From a virus: a DNA stretch of 46,097 nt. Position 1 is the stretch's first letter, and each line of letters begins with the position of its first letter. Under the pieces are notes generated by a model. That model saw nothing but the letters and a program-made list of their open reading frames with translations, had not been told where the DNA came from and did no database searches. A program made the translations under genes and the position numbers. Positions 21,861-29,251 of the stretch are shown one piece after another. The DNA lies in IMG/VR virus record IMGVR_UViG_3300049793_000239, positions 1 to 46,097 of that record. One strand, given 5' to 3'.

Positions 21861-21861
21861 C

Positions 21862-22227
21862 ATGGGAACATCCGCTCCAACCATCCCGCCGATTCCTGAA
21901 TCCTTCTGGCGGCGCGTAACGAGTTTCTTTCATGCCGCTGGGCACTTGGTATCCGAGGCATTCATAAAACTCTTTGGCAATGATGCAGCCACGCAGTTTG
22001 CTTCAGCGAGTCTGAGTTTGCTAAAAACGACCGTGGGCCAGATCGCTATGGGGGCCGTTACGGAAGCCGCGAAGGTCGCTAGCGGTGCGGAAGCGCAAAA
22101 GGCAGCGTTTTCTACCGTCATCAGCGAGATCACCAAACTAGGGTTGTCAGCTAAAAACAGCGAAATCAACATGTTAATCGAGTTGGCGGTGCAGGCGGTC
22201 AAAGGCTCTTTCGGAAGTCTCCCCTAG
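21862..22227 (+). CDS. Last plus-strand early gene, helical protein
   Basis: A 121-residue Ala-rich helical protein with moderate hydrophobicity but no clear transmembrane segment ('ASASLSLLKTTVGQIAMGAV' at about 47-66). Function unknown. The ATG follows the previous stop by one base. It ends the rightward operon and faces the lysis genes of the opposite strand. Confidence 0.65.
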   Translation: MGTSAPTIPPIPESFWRRVTSFFHAAGHLVSEAFIKLFGNDAATQFASASLSLLKTTVGQIAMGAVTEAAKVASGAEAQKAAFSTVISEITKLGLSAKNSEINMLIELAVQAVKGSFGSLP

Positions 22228-22389
22228 GAAACGCTCCAAAGCTCATGACTCTAACCACAGAAATCTGGAGATCGTCGCTCCTAGCACCTCCAGGCTTGCA
22301 GCAAATGGCAATCAGAGAGGCTTTCCCGCCGGACTTCGGCCCAACCGAGGAGAACGGTGGGAGAATGGGGGCGCGGATACTGCGGAAAG
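22228..22389. other. Gap between convergent operons
   Basis: About 160 bases between the last early gene and the holin-like gene. A frame open from 22245 to 22517 exists on the plus strand but runs antisense through the holin-like gene and has no good ribosome site. I see only the terminator-like hairpin at its right end. Confidence 0.4.
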
Positions 22390-22420
22390 GTCCGTGCCCC
22401 TCATGCTTTAGGGGCGGGAC
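22390..22420 (-). terminator. Putative terminator of the lysis operon
   Basis: GTCC-GT-GCCCCT pairs with AGGGGC-G-GGAC around an 8-base loop, ten pairs with one small bulge. It contains the stop codon of the holin-like gene. On the minus strand only CTTT follows, so intrinsic termination would be weak. Confidence 0.4.
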
Positions 22421-22742
22421 TCACCGCGGGGGTAGCCACACTTCCGAAAGTTCCCTTGTGGACAAGGAATTGAATCGCATATTGCTTGGCCCATACCCAC
22501 AATCCCGCAGCTACTGAGACCAGCGATAGACCGGTGATTGTCAGCGAATGTTCTGCGGAATTCCATGCGGCATTGACGCCAATAGCGCCGGCTGCCGAAG
22601 TAGCGGCAAGAACAACGTGATTCAATACCGTGGAGTTCTGATTGAGGAAAGGCAGCCAGGTGCGGGACTTGAGAAACTGCAGGAAGCCAGCGCCGATCAT
22701 GCCCAGCGTCACTTGAGTCGCAAATACGTTTTCAGCAGCGAT
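22401..22742 (-). CDS. Holin-like membrane protein, possible ATC start
   Basis: Likely forms or controls the membrane lesion that starts lysis. It has three hydrophobic segments (starting about 'TLGMIGAGFLQFL', 'VVLAATSAAGAIGV' and 'ITGLSLVSVAAGLWVWA') and lies in the lysis region beside the endolysin. The start is unusual. The frame stays open and protein-like upstream of the first usual start (GTG at 22712), and GGAGG lies six bases before an ATC at 22742, giving a 113-residue product beginning with the residues after ATC 'AAENVFATQ'. I give the ATC coordinates; the GTG form would have 103 residues and no ribosome site. Confidence 0.7.
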   Translation of the reverse strand: MAAENVFATQVTLGMIGAGFLQFLKSRTWLPFLNQNSTVLNHVVLAATSAAGAIGVNAAWNSAEHSLTITGLSLVSVAAGLWVWAKQYAIQFLVHKGTFGSVATPAVSPAPKA

Positions 22743-22893
22743 AAGGCACCTCCAGCGAAACTTTTAGAGCAGGCGCCAAGCGTGGTTGGAAGGAACGCAC
22801 ATGTTCGGAATGGGGTGCCCAGCGCGCCGCTCGTGCTCAAAGGCTAAGTGCTGCACCAGTACGCGTCAATAAGTCCTTGGTACCAGTGTTCCA
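22743..22893 (-). other. Gap between endolysin and holin-like gene
   Basis: About 150 bases. On the minus strand a 17-codon frame with a coupled ATG starts at the endolysin stop (22897-22844, rich in Trp and Tyr), and a TTGACG with TAGCCT 17 bases on could be a weak promoter for the holin-like gene. Neither is convincing on its own. Confidence 0.3.
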
Positions 22894-23298
22894 TCATGTA
22901 AATGGGCTGTCGGCCAGCGGGTGGATATATTCGCAGTGCCCTGGGTCTGGATGCGGGAAATGTACGCCGCTCTTCAAGCCCAGCGCCTCCACAATCTCAA
23001 TCAGCCGGCCCCAGTGCGGATGGCTGGTTTCTACTTTGCCGGTCCAGCCCCAGAACTTTTCAGCCATGCAGGCTCGCGGTACGATGTCGATCGCTTCGCT
23101 TTTCATTTCCGGCGGTTGCGGCAGATGCTTCGACTTGGTAGTCCAGGAGACGCCTAGATTGAGTTTTCGCTCTTGCTCTGCGAAGTTGCGGCCGGTGTCC
23201 TCGATAACAGGTTCTAGGCCGGCCTCGGTGAGGCGTTCAAGAAGCTCCACAACCTGCGGCAGGAAGTAGGTTGCCAGTTCCGATAAATCCTTTCCCAT
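22894..23298 (-). CDS. Endolysin, M15-family peptidase
   Basis: Cell-wall peptidase that lyses the host. The 134-residue product has a helical start, 'GRNFAEQERKLNLGVS', and the M15 (VanY/L-Ala-D-Glu) zinc site: His58 in 'SKHLPQ', Asp71 in 'SEAIDIVP', and His121 with Asp118 in 'HPDPGHCEYI'. It has no signal peptide and no wall-binding domain, so release through a holin is expected. ATG at 23298 has GGAGG five bases upstream. An in-frame extension to 23436 is discarded because it lies over the small membrane gene. Confidence 0.85.
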   Translation of the reverse strand: MGKDLSELATYFLPQVVELLERLTEAGLEPVIEDTGRNFAEQERKLNLGVSWTTKSKHLPQPPEMKSEAIDIVPRACMAEKFWGWTGKVETSHPHWGRLIEIVEALGLKSGVHFPHPDPGHCEYIHPLADSPFT

Positions 23299-23300
23299 TT

Positions 23301-23417
23301 CTACCTCCGGCGCGCCTTGAGCCATTTCATCGCAGCATCTATCCAAGGATAGACTACAGGCGCAAGAATCAGCCCGATGGCGATCCATAGCAAAGACCAG
23401 AGTATGCCCCCGATCAT
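23301..23417 (-). CDS. Small single-pass membrane protein of lysis region
   Basis: A 38-residue protein with one transmembrane helix ('LLWIAIGLILAPVVYPWI') and a basic end ('KWLKARRR'). Its ATG overlaps the previous stop (ATGA). It directly precedes the endolysin, so an accessory holin, antiholin or spanin-related role is likely. Confidence 0.65.
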   Translation of the reverse strand: MIGGILWSLLWIAIGLILAPVVYPWIDAAMKWLKARRR

Positions 23418-23719
23418 AGTTGCTCTGGCGGTGCAATGTTGAACTGCTGGATTAGTTGCTCCTCATGCTCATCGAGTTTGCGCTTCAGTTCGCGGATACG
23501 AGCTCCTACCGGCTCTGACGTGGAGGCCACGGAGGTTGCCAGTTCTTCCAGCGCCCTGCTGTCCAGTTCTTTGTCCAGGGCCGTCGCGATGTAATCGGCA
23601 ATGAAGGTGTAATCAGGCGCAAAGCCAAGGTATCGGTGAGTAGGGTGGAGATGGTAGTACCTCTCAAGGCAAGCCCTGAAGGCCACGGCCATGCGTGCCT
23701 TGGGAGAATCAGCTGCCAC
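23414..23719 (-). CDS. Lysis-region protein with C-terminal coiled coil
   Basis: A 101-residue soluble protein: a globular start ('CLERYYHLHPTHRYLGF') followed by a charged coiled coil ('RIRELKRKLDEHEEQLIQQF'). Start uncertain. GTG at 23719 has no ribosome site, while GGGGAGG lies four bases before an in-frame ATT at 23734 that would add five residues ('NGAYV' region). No family recognised; it could be a structural or lysis-timing protein. Confidence 0.6.
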   Translation of the reverse strand: MAADSPKARMAVAFRACLERYYHLHPTHRYLGFAPDYTFIADYIATALDKELDSRALEELATSVASTSEPVGARIRELKRKLDEHEEQLIQQFNIAPPEQL

Positions 23720-23755
23720 ATACGCGCCATTAATAGGGCCTCCCCGAACTGGGTG

Positions 23756-23968
23756 TCAAAGCTCGCTGCTTCGCGCTATAACCCGCATAAGATCTTGATC
23801 CGCCAGCATGCGTTTGGCCGCTTCAATCCATTCCATTCGTTCTTTTTCCGGGCAATGCGTCCACGTTCCAGGTTTCAGCGAAGTTTTGCTGTAGGTCACA
23901 CGCATGAATTCCAGATTCTTTTTCTCGTTGTAAAACTTCATCGCTATCTGTTCCGCAAGGCCTGTCAT
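23756..23968 (-). CDS. Small late protein
   Basis: A 70-residue basic, helical protein with no recognised domain. ATG at 23968 follows the previous stop by one base, so it is probably translated by coupling. It lies between two genes of membrane-linked or coiled-coil proteins in the lysis region. Confidence 0.6.
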   Translation of the reverse strand: MTGLAEQIAMKFYNEKKNLEFMRVTYSKTSLKPGTWTHCPEKERMEWIEAAKRMLADQDLMRVIARSSEL

Positions 23969-23969
23969 G

Positions 23970-24143
23970 TCAGTCTACAACCCGGTCAGTCTTGCGCTTG
24001 GGCACGTTGCGGAGCTGCTGCCCGAAGCTCTGTACTCTGCCCTCTAGCCGCGCGATCTTCACCCACTGGCTCACGGTAATGGTCAAGAGCACGCCGACCA
24101 GGAGTGACGCAACTACAACTGCTGCAATTAGCCATATCCCCAT
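23970..24143 (-). CDS. Membrane-anchored coiled-coil protein (spanin-like?)
   Basis: A 57-residue protein with an N-terminal transmembrane helix ('IAAVVVASLLVGVLLTIT') and a short coiled-coil tail ('ARLEGRVQSFGQQL'). The plan is that of an inner-membrane spanin subunit or of a small holin-associated protein. I see no outer-membrane lipoprotein partner nearby. Weak ribosome site (GAGA) about nine bases upstream. Confidence 0.6.
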   Translation of the reverse strand: MGIWLIAAVVVASLLVGVLLTITVSQWVKIARLEGRVQSFGQQLRNVPKRKTDRVVD

Positions 24144-24180
24144 AGCGTCTCTATGCTAAGGTCATGTAAGTTATCTTTCT

Positions 24181-27100
24181 TTACTTGGCGGTCCAAGAAC
24201 CCGTCGCCCCATCGCAGACATAAAACGTTGTGGTGGTTGTGCCGTCCGTGCGCAGATAAATAGAACCGCCCTTAGATGTCGTACACAGCCCACCAGCGGG
24301 GACCCCGGCTCCGCTGGTAATCGACGAGACTGAACCAGATGAGGAGGATACAAGATACGTTGGTGCAACCATGCCTTGATTACCGGGTAATAATGAAGTA
24401 GGCCCCCCCAAAGACGTACTATTTTCGACTGGAGAACCAACGCTGCCACTGCTCCAAATCGTAGATGTAACATTAGGAGCAAATGGATTCCCACCAAAGG
24501 AAGCATGTCCCCCGCCATTGCCTGCAAATACATAATAGCCCTTAGGATTTCCCCCGACTGGCGTCCAATTTACTGTGATCGTTTGGTTACCGCCGGTGGT
24601 CGTACAACCAGTAGATTGAGGCGACGGCGTACCTTCTAGGTTATTCCACCAGAGAGGCTGCACCACGAAATTCCACGTGCCAATTGGAACCGAGCCGCCT
24701 GCACTTACCGAGCAAGTTGGTGCTGCGGGAGGCGGACCATTCACAAAGATGGAATCGCTATTGTAGCCTACCGAGATTCCGCCCGGCCCAGTGACATTAA
24801 AAATTAGTGAGCGAATGTTTGCCTGCGAACTTATTGCAGTCTGAGTTTGACTGGATAGCGAATTGTTATACCCTGCCGGAAAAGCGGAAAAACCACTTGT
24901 TGCAAATTGTACTGTCCCAGTAACGGACGGAGAGTCAAACGAGTAACCACTGGGAACACATCCGCTATTAAAAACCTGAACGGAACCGTAAAAGGCCGAA
25001 ACGCAGGAGTGCCCAACCGTGTCTATAATAATAGGAAATCCAGCTTCGGCAAGCGAGATCCCTACGCTCGCGCCCCCTACACTAATAAAGGGCGTGTAAC
25101 CGCCGTTGTAGTGATCTTGGACAATTTTAAGGTTTGCCCCTGAGCTATTTCCTCGGAAAATATATCCAGAAGTTACATTAAATGCACTTCTTATTATAGC
25201 GTCGCCACAACCGTTGCAAAAGAACGCCGTATTATGTGTGGCACCGTCAATTTGAGTGCCAGTACCGAAGCTGACCTTATCCATTATGATACCAGACGAA
25301 GATTGGCCACCCCCATTTGATTCCCGAAGTATCAAACCAAAGCCCATCTTGTCGGTACTGGCAGTATATGTCGTCCAGTTGACATCCTTGAAATTGATGT
25401 TGAAACCCTGCTCCGCAAGCATCAAGAGGACGCCATTTCCTACAACACCTTGAAAATTGATGCCTTCCATGGTGCAACTGTTTGAACTGTCTAAATATAT
25501 CCCTGGGACAGCTTCCTCCACATATATTTTTGGATAGAAACCCCAGGTATTTGCACCTCCGCCTCCCAGTTGTCCCGCCGCTGTTGAACGGTCACCTATG
25601 TATCGAAGACCTGAACATTTCAATGCTATCGTTTCATGTAGCCACAATCCGCCACTTTGTAGAACTGAAAATCTATAGGGAGTTAGGTCAGTATAGCTGT
25701 TAATAACGAATCTATTACCAGATGGATCATCGGGAATAAAAAGCATTCCTGCATTATTCGTTGCTGCGGCAGCAACTAATCCTGGTCCAGCATCCAGACG
25801 AACGCCCGCTCCTGAAACATTGGCACCAGCGTTTGCACTTAATGTAAGAGTAGTCGTGCCCGCGCCGGACAAAATCGTAGTTGAAAGATTGTTGTTTGCT
25901 GCTACCGCTGGAGGCATTGTTGGAATCCAGGAAGGAAAACTCATATTACTCATCAGGTCCGAACCAAAATCATCGAAGGTCGTATCTGTTGCAGGTATGG
26001 CCCCATTTTGAGGCCGACTTACACCAATCAGAGTTTCGGCCCCGCTAGCTCCCCCATAGATGTAATAAAGCCAAGCGTTGGTAACGGCATTCCAAGAAAG
26101 ATGATTGGCTGCGTAAAAGGTTACGGTTCCGCCGGTAGAGCTAGTTGTAGCTCCATTTCCTGTGTTAATCGCCGTATCCGTGAATGTAAAATGTGTGGCA
26201 TCAGTTGCGGCGACTGTCCTCCAGCCGCGAAAACTTGAATCGGATGGAGTGCCTCCAATATAAGCCTCGGCACCCACGCCAGCAATCAGCAGAGGTGTGG
26301 AGGCCGAGGTTGTGCACGTTACAAGAGTAACGGCGCGCGTGCATGATGAAACATTAACAGTTACCGCGCCACGCGCTACCAGACCTGTTGTAGTGCAAAC
26401 CTCAGAAGTGGCTGCTGTGTAACCTCCACCAGTAGTGCGGGCAATGATCTTATAACAGGTAGTTGTGGAGCCGGATGCGCTAGGAACAGTGAGGCCGGTG
26501 CCTGTGCCCATTTGGGCTAGAACGTTGGTAATAGCCAGTCCTGTTGGGACAGTCAACCCTGAAGCCGTTCCTGCGCCATAGACAACAACCCCGTCACCGT
26601 TAATGAAGGTGCTCGCTGAAGAAATTGTAGCAACAGCCGAACCTGAAGACATAGTTGCTGTAAGGCCACCTGCACAGGGTGTGGTGTGCACGTCGCACGT
26701 GCGAGCACCAAATCTTGTTATGTCAACATAAGGATTTGGCCCCTTGAATCCGACGTTCACATCCAAATTTAGCGGATTCGGCGTAATCACTGGACTCACC
26801 AGCACGCCAGGATTCCCGCCAGGGCCGACTTTGATCCAGGCCCCACCAACGCAGGAATAGAAATCTCCGGTTAGCGTGTTCACCGCTTGTTGTCCATCAC
26901 TACAAGGACCGGTTGGCGCACCAGAAAAAAGAGCCGTGCTAGTTCCTCCCACATTCGCCCACACCGTGCAGCTTTGCACTACCACCGTTTGACACACACG
27001 TACCAGTTGAGTGGTCAGGTTGTAATATTGCGCTGCGACCACCGCGCTGACGATCTCTGCGTCGGAGTAAGCTTTTGTGAATGGCCCGGGACTGGAGAGA

Positions 27101-27498
27101 GCGATGGCGATGGCTGGCGGTGTGGCACTGATCGTCTGCGTCCCACCCGTCACTCTGGTATTGGCGGTCGTGGAACAAGAAGAAGTTGCCAACGGGCAAA
27201 AGGTCACAATCCACGTCGAGCCTGGCGGTAAGATAGCGCTATTCGAAGGGATGCTCCGCGAGTAGTGCCCCGAACCGTCAAGAGCACCGGAGATGACTTG
27301 CGACAACGCTCCGCCCGTCCATGTGTATTGCCCAATATTCGGAAAGTTTTGGTTGGGCACAAGCTGGAAACTGTAGGTACCTCCAAACCAAACTTGAGCG
27401 CCCGCATCCGTCACCGTGCCTGAGACTGTGGTGCTCTGCGCTTGCGCACCGACCGCGTACCCCAGGAAGAGGAAAGTCAACAGCAGTATTCTTTTCAT
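24181..27498 (-). CDS. Exported beta-helix tail-spike-like protein
   Basis: A 1105-residue protein starting with a Sec signal peptide ('RILLLTFLFLGYAVGAQA', cleavage likely before Gln21). Residues about 22-175 form a domain shared with the next two upstream genes ('TTVSGTVTDAG', 'GGTYSFQLVP', 'YSDAEIVSAVVAAQYYN'). 'PYVDITRFGARTC' (near 257-269) looks like the entry to a pectate-lyase-type beta-helix, which suggests a glycan-binding or depolymerising spike. The end is Gly/Ser-rich. The middle, roughly 25,000-26,000, is clearly AT-richer than the flanks, which suggests acquisition. A signal peptide is not expected on a tail spike. The first 25 codons closely match those at 29243. Confidence 0.8.
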   Translation of the reverse strand: MKRILLLTFLFLGYAVGAQAQSTTVSGTVTDAGAQVWFGGTYSFQLVPNQNFPNIGQYTWTGGALSQVISGALDGSGHYSRSIPSNSAILPPGSTWIVTFCPLATSSCSTTANTRVTGGTQTISATPPAIAIALSSPGPFTKAYSDAEIVSAVVAAQYYNLTTQLVRVCQTVVVQSCTVWANVGGTSTALFSGAPTGPCSDGQQAVNTLTGDFYSCVGGAWIKVGPGGNPGVLVSPVITPNPLNLDVNVGFKGPNPYVDITRFGARTCDVHTTPCAGGLTATMSSGSAVATISSASTFINGDGVVVYGAGTASGLTVPTGLAITNVLAQMGTGTGLTVPSASGSTTTCYKIIARTTGGGYTAATSEVCTTTGLVARGAVTVNVSSCTRAVTLVTCTTSASTPLLIAGVGAEAYIGGTPSDSSFRGWRTVAATDATHFTFTDTAINTGNGATTSSTGGTVTFYAANHLSWNAVTNAWLYYIYGGASGAETLIGVSRPQNGAIPATDTTFDDFGSDLMSNMSFPSWIPTMPPAVAANNNLSTTILSGAGTTTLTLSANAGANVSGAGVRLDAGPGLVAAAATNNAGMLFIPDDPSGNRFVINSYTDLTPYRFSVLQSGGLWLHETIALKCSGLRYIGDRSTAAGQLGGGGANTWGFYPKIYVEEAVPGIYLDSSNSCTMEGINFQGVVGNGVLLMLAEQGFNINFKDVNWTTYTASTDKMGFGLILRESNGGGQSSSGIIMDKVSFGTGTQIDGATHNTAFFCNGCGDAIIRSAFNVTSGYIFRGNSSGANLKIVQDHYNGGYTPFISVGGASVGISLAEAGFPIIIDTVGHSCVSAFYGSVQVFNSGCVPSGYSFDSPSVTGTVQFATSGFSAFPAGYNNSLSSQTQTAISSQANIRSLIFNVTGPGGISVGYNSDSIFVNGPPPAAPTCSVSAGGSVPIGTWNFVVQPLWWNNLEGTPSPQSTGCTTTGGNQTITVNWTPVGGNPKGYYVFAGNGGGHASFGGNPFAPNVTSTIWSSGSVGSPVENSTSLGGPTSLLPGNQGMVAPTYLVSSSSGSVSSITSGAGVPAGGLCTTSKGGSIYLRTDGTTTTTFYVCDGATGSWTAK

Positions 27499-27503
27499 CG
27501 TAA

Positions 27504-29243
27504 TCAGTTCACTGTCTCAATAATCAACTGGCGTTGCGTCGCGGAATTGCTGGCGCTTGCGTTAGAAAAAGCGAACGTAGTTTGTAGAAATAGCTGCGCC
27601 GTCGAGTCAATCGTGCCCACCGTCGCGGTGTTGGTGTCGCCAAACTCGCTATCCGCAGCGGTCGCGAGTGTCGAAAGATCGATGAGAAACTCTCCGCTGG
27701 CTTCATAGGCCGAGGATGCCCCTGCGGTTTGCGTTGTTACTTCGCTGCGCAGGCTGAAATTGTCGTTGGTGATCTGTACGGTGCCGAGTGCCGTGGATTG
27801 AATACTGATCGGAGTGATGACTGTGCCGCTGCCGCAACCAGAAACGGTGCAGAGTTCGATCTTGACGGTCATTTGCGAGGTGGAAGCGGCGGGAGTCGAA
27901 TAAATCCCTTTCGCTTTGATGCGCAACGAGCGACCGACACGGTTCAGTGTTCCGGCAGGAATCGTGCAGGCCATTAGATTTTGATCAGTGGCAACGTTGG
28001 CGTTCACCGTGACCGGCGCGACGTTGGTACAGCTCCATGATCCACTATAGGATTGATCTCCTGCACCATTGTTTACGTTGAAATGGCTGGTTTTCGTCGT
28101 CGTGTCATACGCGACGACGAGTTGATTCGTAACCGCACCAAAACCCCCAGATCCTATCAGGTAAGCAGAACCGGCTTGAGGTCGCCCGGAACCGTCGATC
28201 GTGAAAAAGGTACTGCCAGAGCCGCCGACCGCAAAATAACTATTCAAAGACCCTACGCTGTTTAAGTTCAAAGTTGCCGCTGTACCTGCTTGAGCAACTA
28301 TAGAAAGTGTTCCGTTGGTCCCATTCACAACCGACCCTGGTATCCCGCCGAACGCACCGCCATTGTTAAATTGGAGTTGCATAGTTGAGCCGCCGGGCGT
28401 AGATGCGGCTGTAGTCCATGAGGTTTGCTGTGGATTCCCGCCATCCGTTTTGAGTACTTGCCCATTGGTCCCCGTTGCGGTGGGCAGGTTGATCTGATTG
28501 GGAGTCCCGGCAATTGCGGCCGCTCCAACGGTCGCGCTCCCGCTTGTCGCTCCCGGAGCCGTCAACAGCGTTGCTATATTGGTACCAGTACCAGTGGCGT
28601 CGAGCGTTGCTCCAGTTCCTACGTGCATCGCTGCCGTAGTATTCGTTCCGCTGGTGATGGCGCTGAAGGCTACACCTCCTCCAGCTCCAGATCCCACATT
28701 CGCCCAGACCGTGCAACTCTGCACTACCACCGTATTGCAAATACGCTCCAATTGAGTTGTTAGGTTGTAGTATTGCGCTGCAACAACCGCGCTCACAATC
28801 TCAGTGTCGGAATAAGCGCGCGTGAATGGCCCGGGACTCGTCAAGTTGATGGCGATGACCGGCGGCGTCACATTCAGCGTCTGAGTGCCTCCGCTAATCG
28901 TCGTGTTCGTAGCGTCGAAGCAAGAGGAAGTAGCGAGCGGACATACCGTCAACTTCCATTTCGAGCCTTGCGGGGAGATGGCGGTGTTCGAAGGAACGGA
29001 CTGGCTGTATGCTCCGGAGCCATTAAGCGTCCCTGCGATGGTCTGCTGAAGAGCGCCGCCTGTCCACGTGTATTGCGCGATGTTAGGAAAGTTTGGGTTG
29101 GGCACTAACTGAAAACTGTAGGTCCCTCCAAACCATGCCTGCGAGCCCGCATCGGTGACAGTGCCAGATACCGTCGTTGACTGACCTTGCGCGCTGACCG
29201 CGCACCCCAGGAAGAGGAAAATCAACAGTTGTATTCTTTTCAT
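27504..29243 (-). CDS. Exported protein with shared N-terminal domain
   Basis: A 579-residue protein with a Sec signal peptide ('LLIFLFLGCAVSAQG', cleavage near residue 21), the same 150-residue N-domain as its neighbours, a Gly/Thr-rich fibre-like middle and a beta-sandwich-like C-terminal third ('GNVATDQNLMACTIPAG'-like region through 'TFAFSNASASNSATQ'). ATG at 29243 has GAGG six bases upstream and lies just after the preceding stop; ATG at 29255 is in frame. DNA of the signal-peptide region is highly similar to that at 27498, evidence of a recent duplication. Receptor binding or cell-surface function is inferred. Confidence 0.78.
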   Translation of the reverse strand: MKRIQLLIFLFLGCAVSAQGQSTTVSGTVTDAGSQAWFGGTYSFQLVPNPNFPNIAQYTWTGGALQQTIAGTLNGSGAYSQSVPSNTAISPQGSKWKLTVCPLATSSCFDATNTTISGGTQTLNVTPPVIAINLTSPGPFTRAYSDTEIVSAVVAAQYYNLTTQLERICNTVVVQSCTVWANVGSGAGGGVAFSAITSGTNTTAAMHVGTGATLDATGTGTNIATLLTAPGATSGSATVGAAAIAGTPNQINLPTATGTNGQVLKTDGGNPQQTSWTTAASTPGGSTMQLQFNNGGAFGGIPGSVVNGTNGTLSIVAQAGTAATLNLNSVGSLNSYFAVGGSGSTFFTIDGSGRPQAGSAYLIGSGGFGAVTNQLVVAYDTTTKTSHFNVNNGAGDQSYSGSWSCTNVAPVTVNANVATDQNLMACTIPAGTLNRVGRSLRIKAKGIYSTPAASTSQMTVKIELCTVSGCGSGTVITPISIQSTALGTVQITNDNFSLRSEVTTQTAGASSAYEASGEFLIDLSTLATAADSEFGDTNTATVGTIDSTAQLFLQTTFAFSNASASNSATQRQLIIETVN

Positions 29244-29251
29244 CGTATACC

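Noticed and set aside
22245-22517. A 90-codon plus-strand frame after the last early gene.
   Set aside because: It overlaps the holin-like gene antisense, lacks a ribosome site and runs through the terminator-like hairpin.
22844-22897. A 17-codon Trp/Tyr-rich frame coupled to the endolysin stop.
   Set aside because: Too short to support, with no other evidence than the overlapping ATG.
28582-28591. A fourth exact GTACCAGTAC copy.
   Set aside because: It lies in codons for repeated Gly-Thr in an exported protein, so it is explained by coding sequence.
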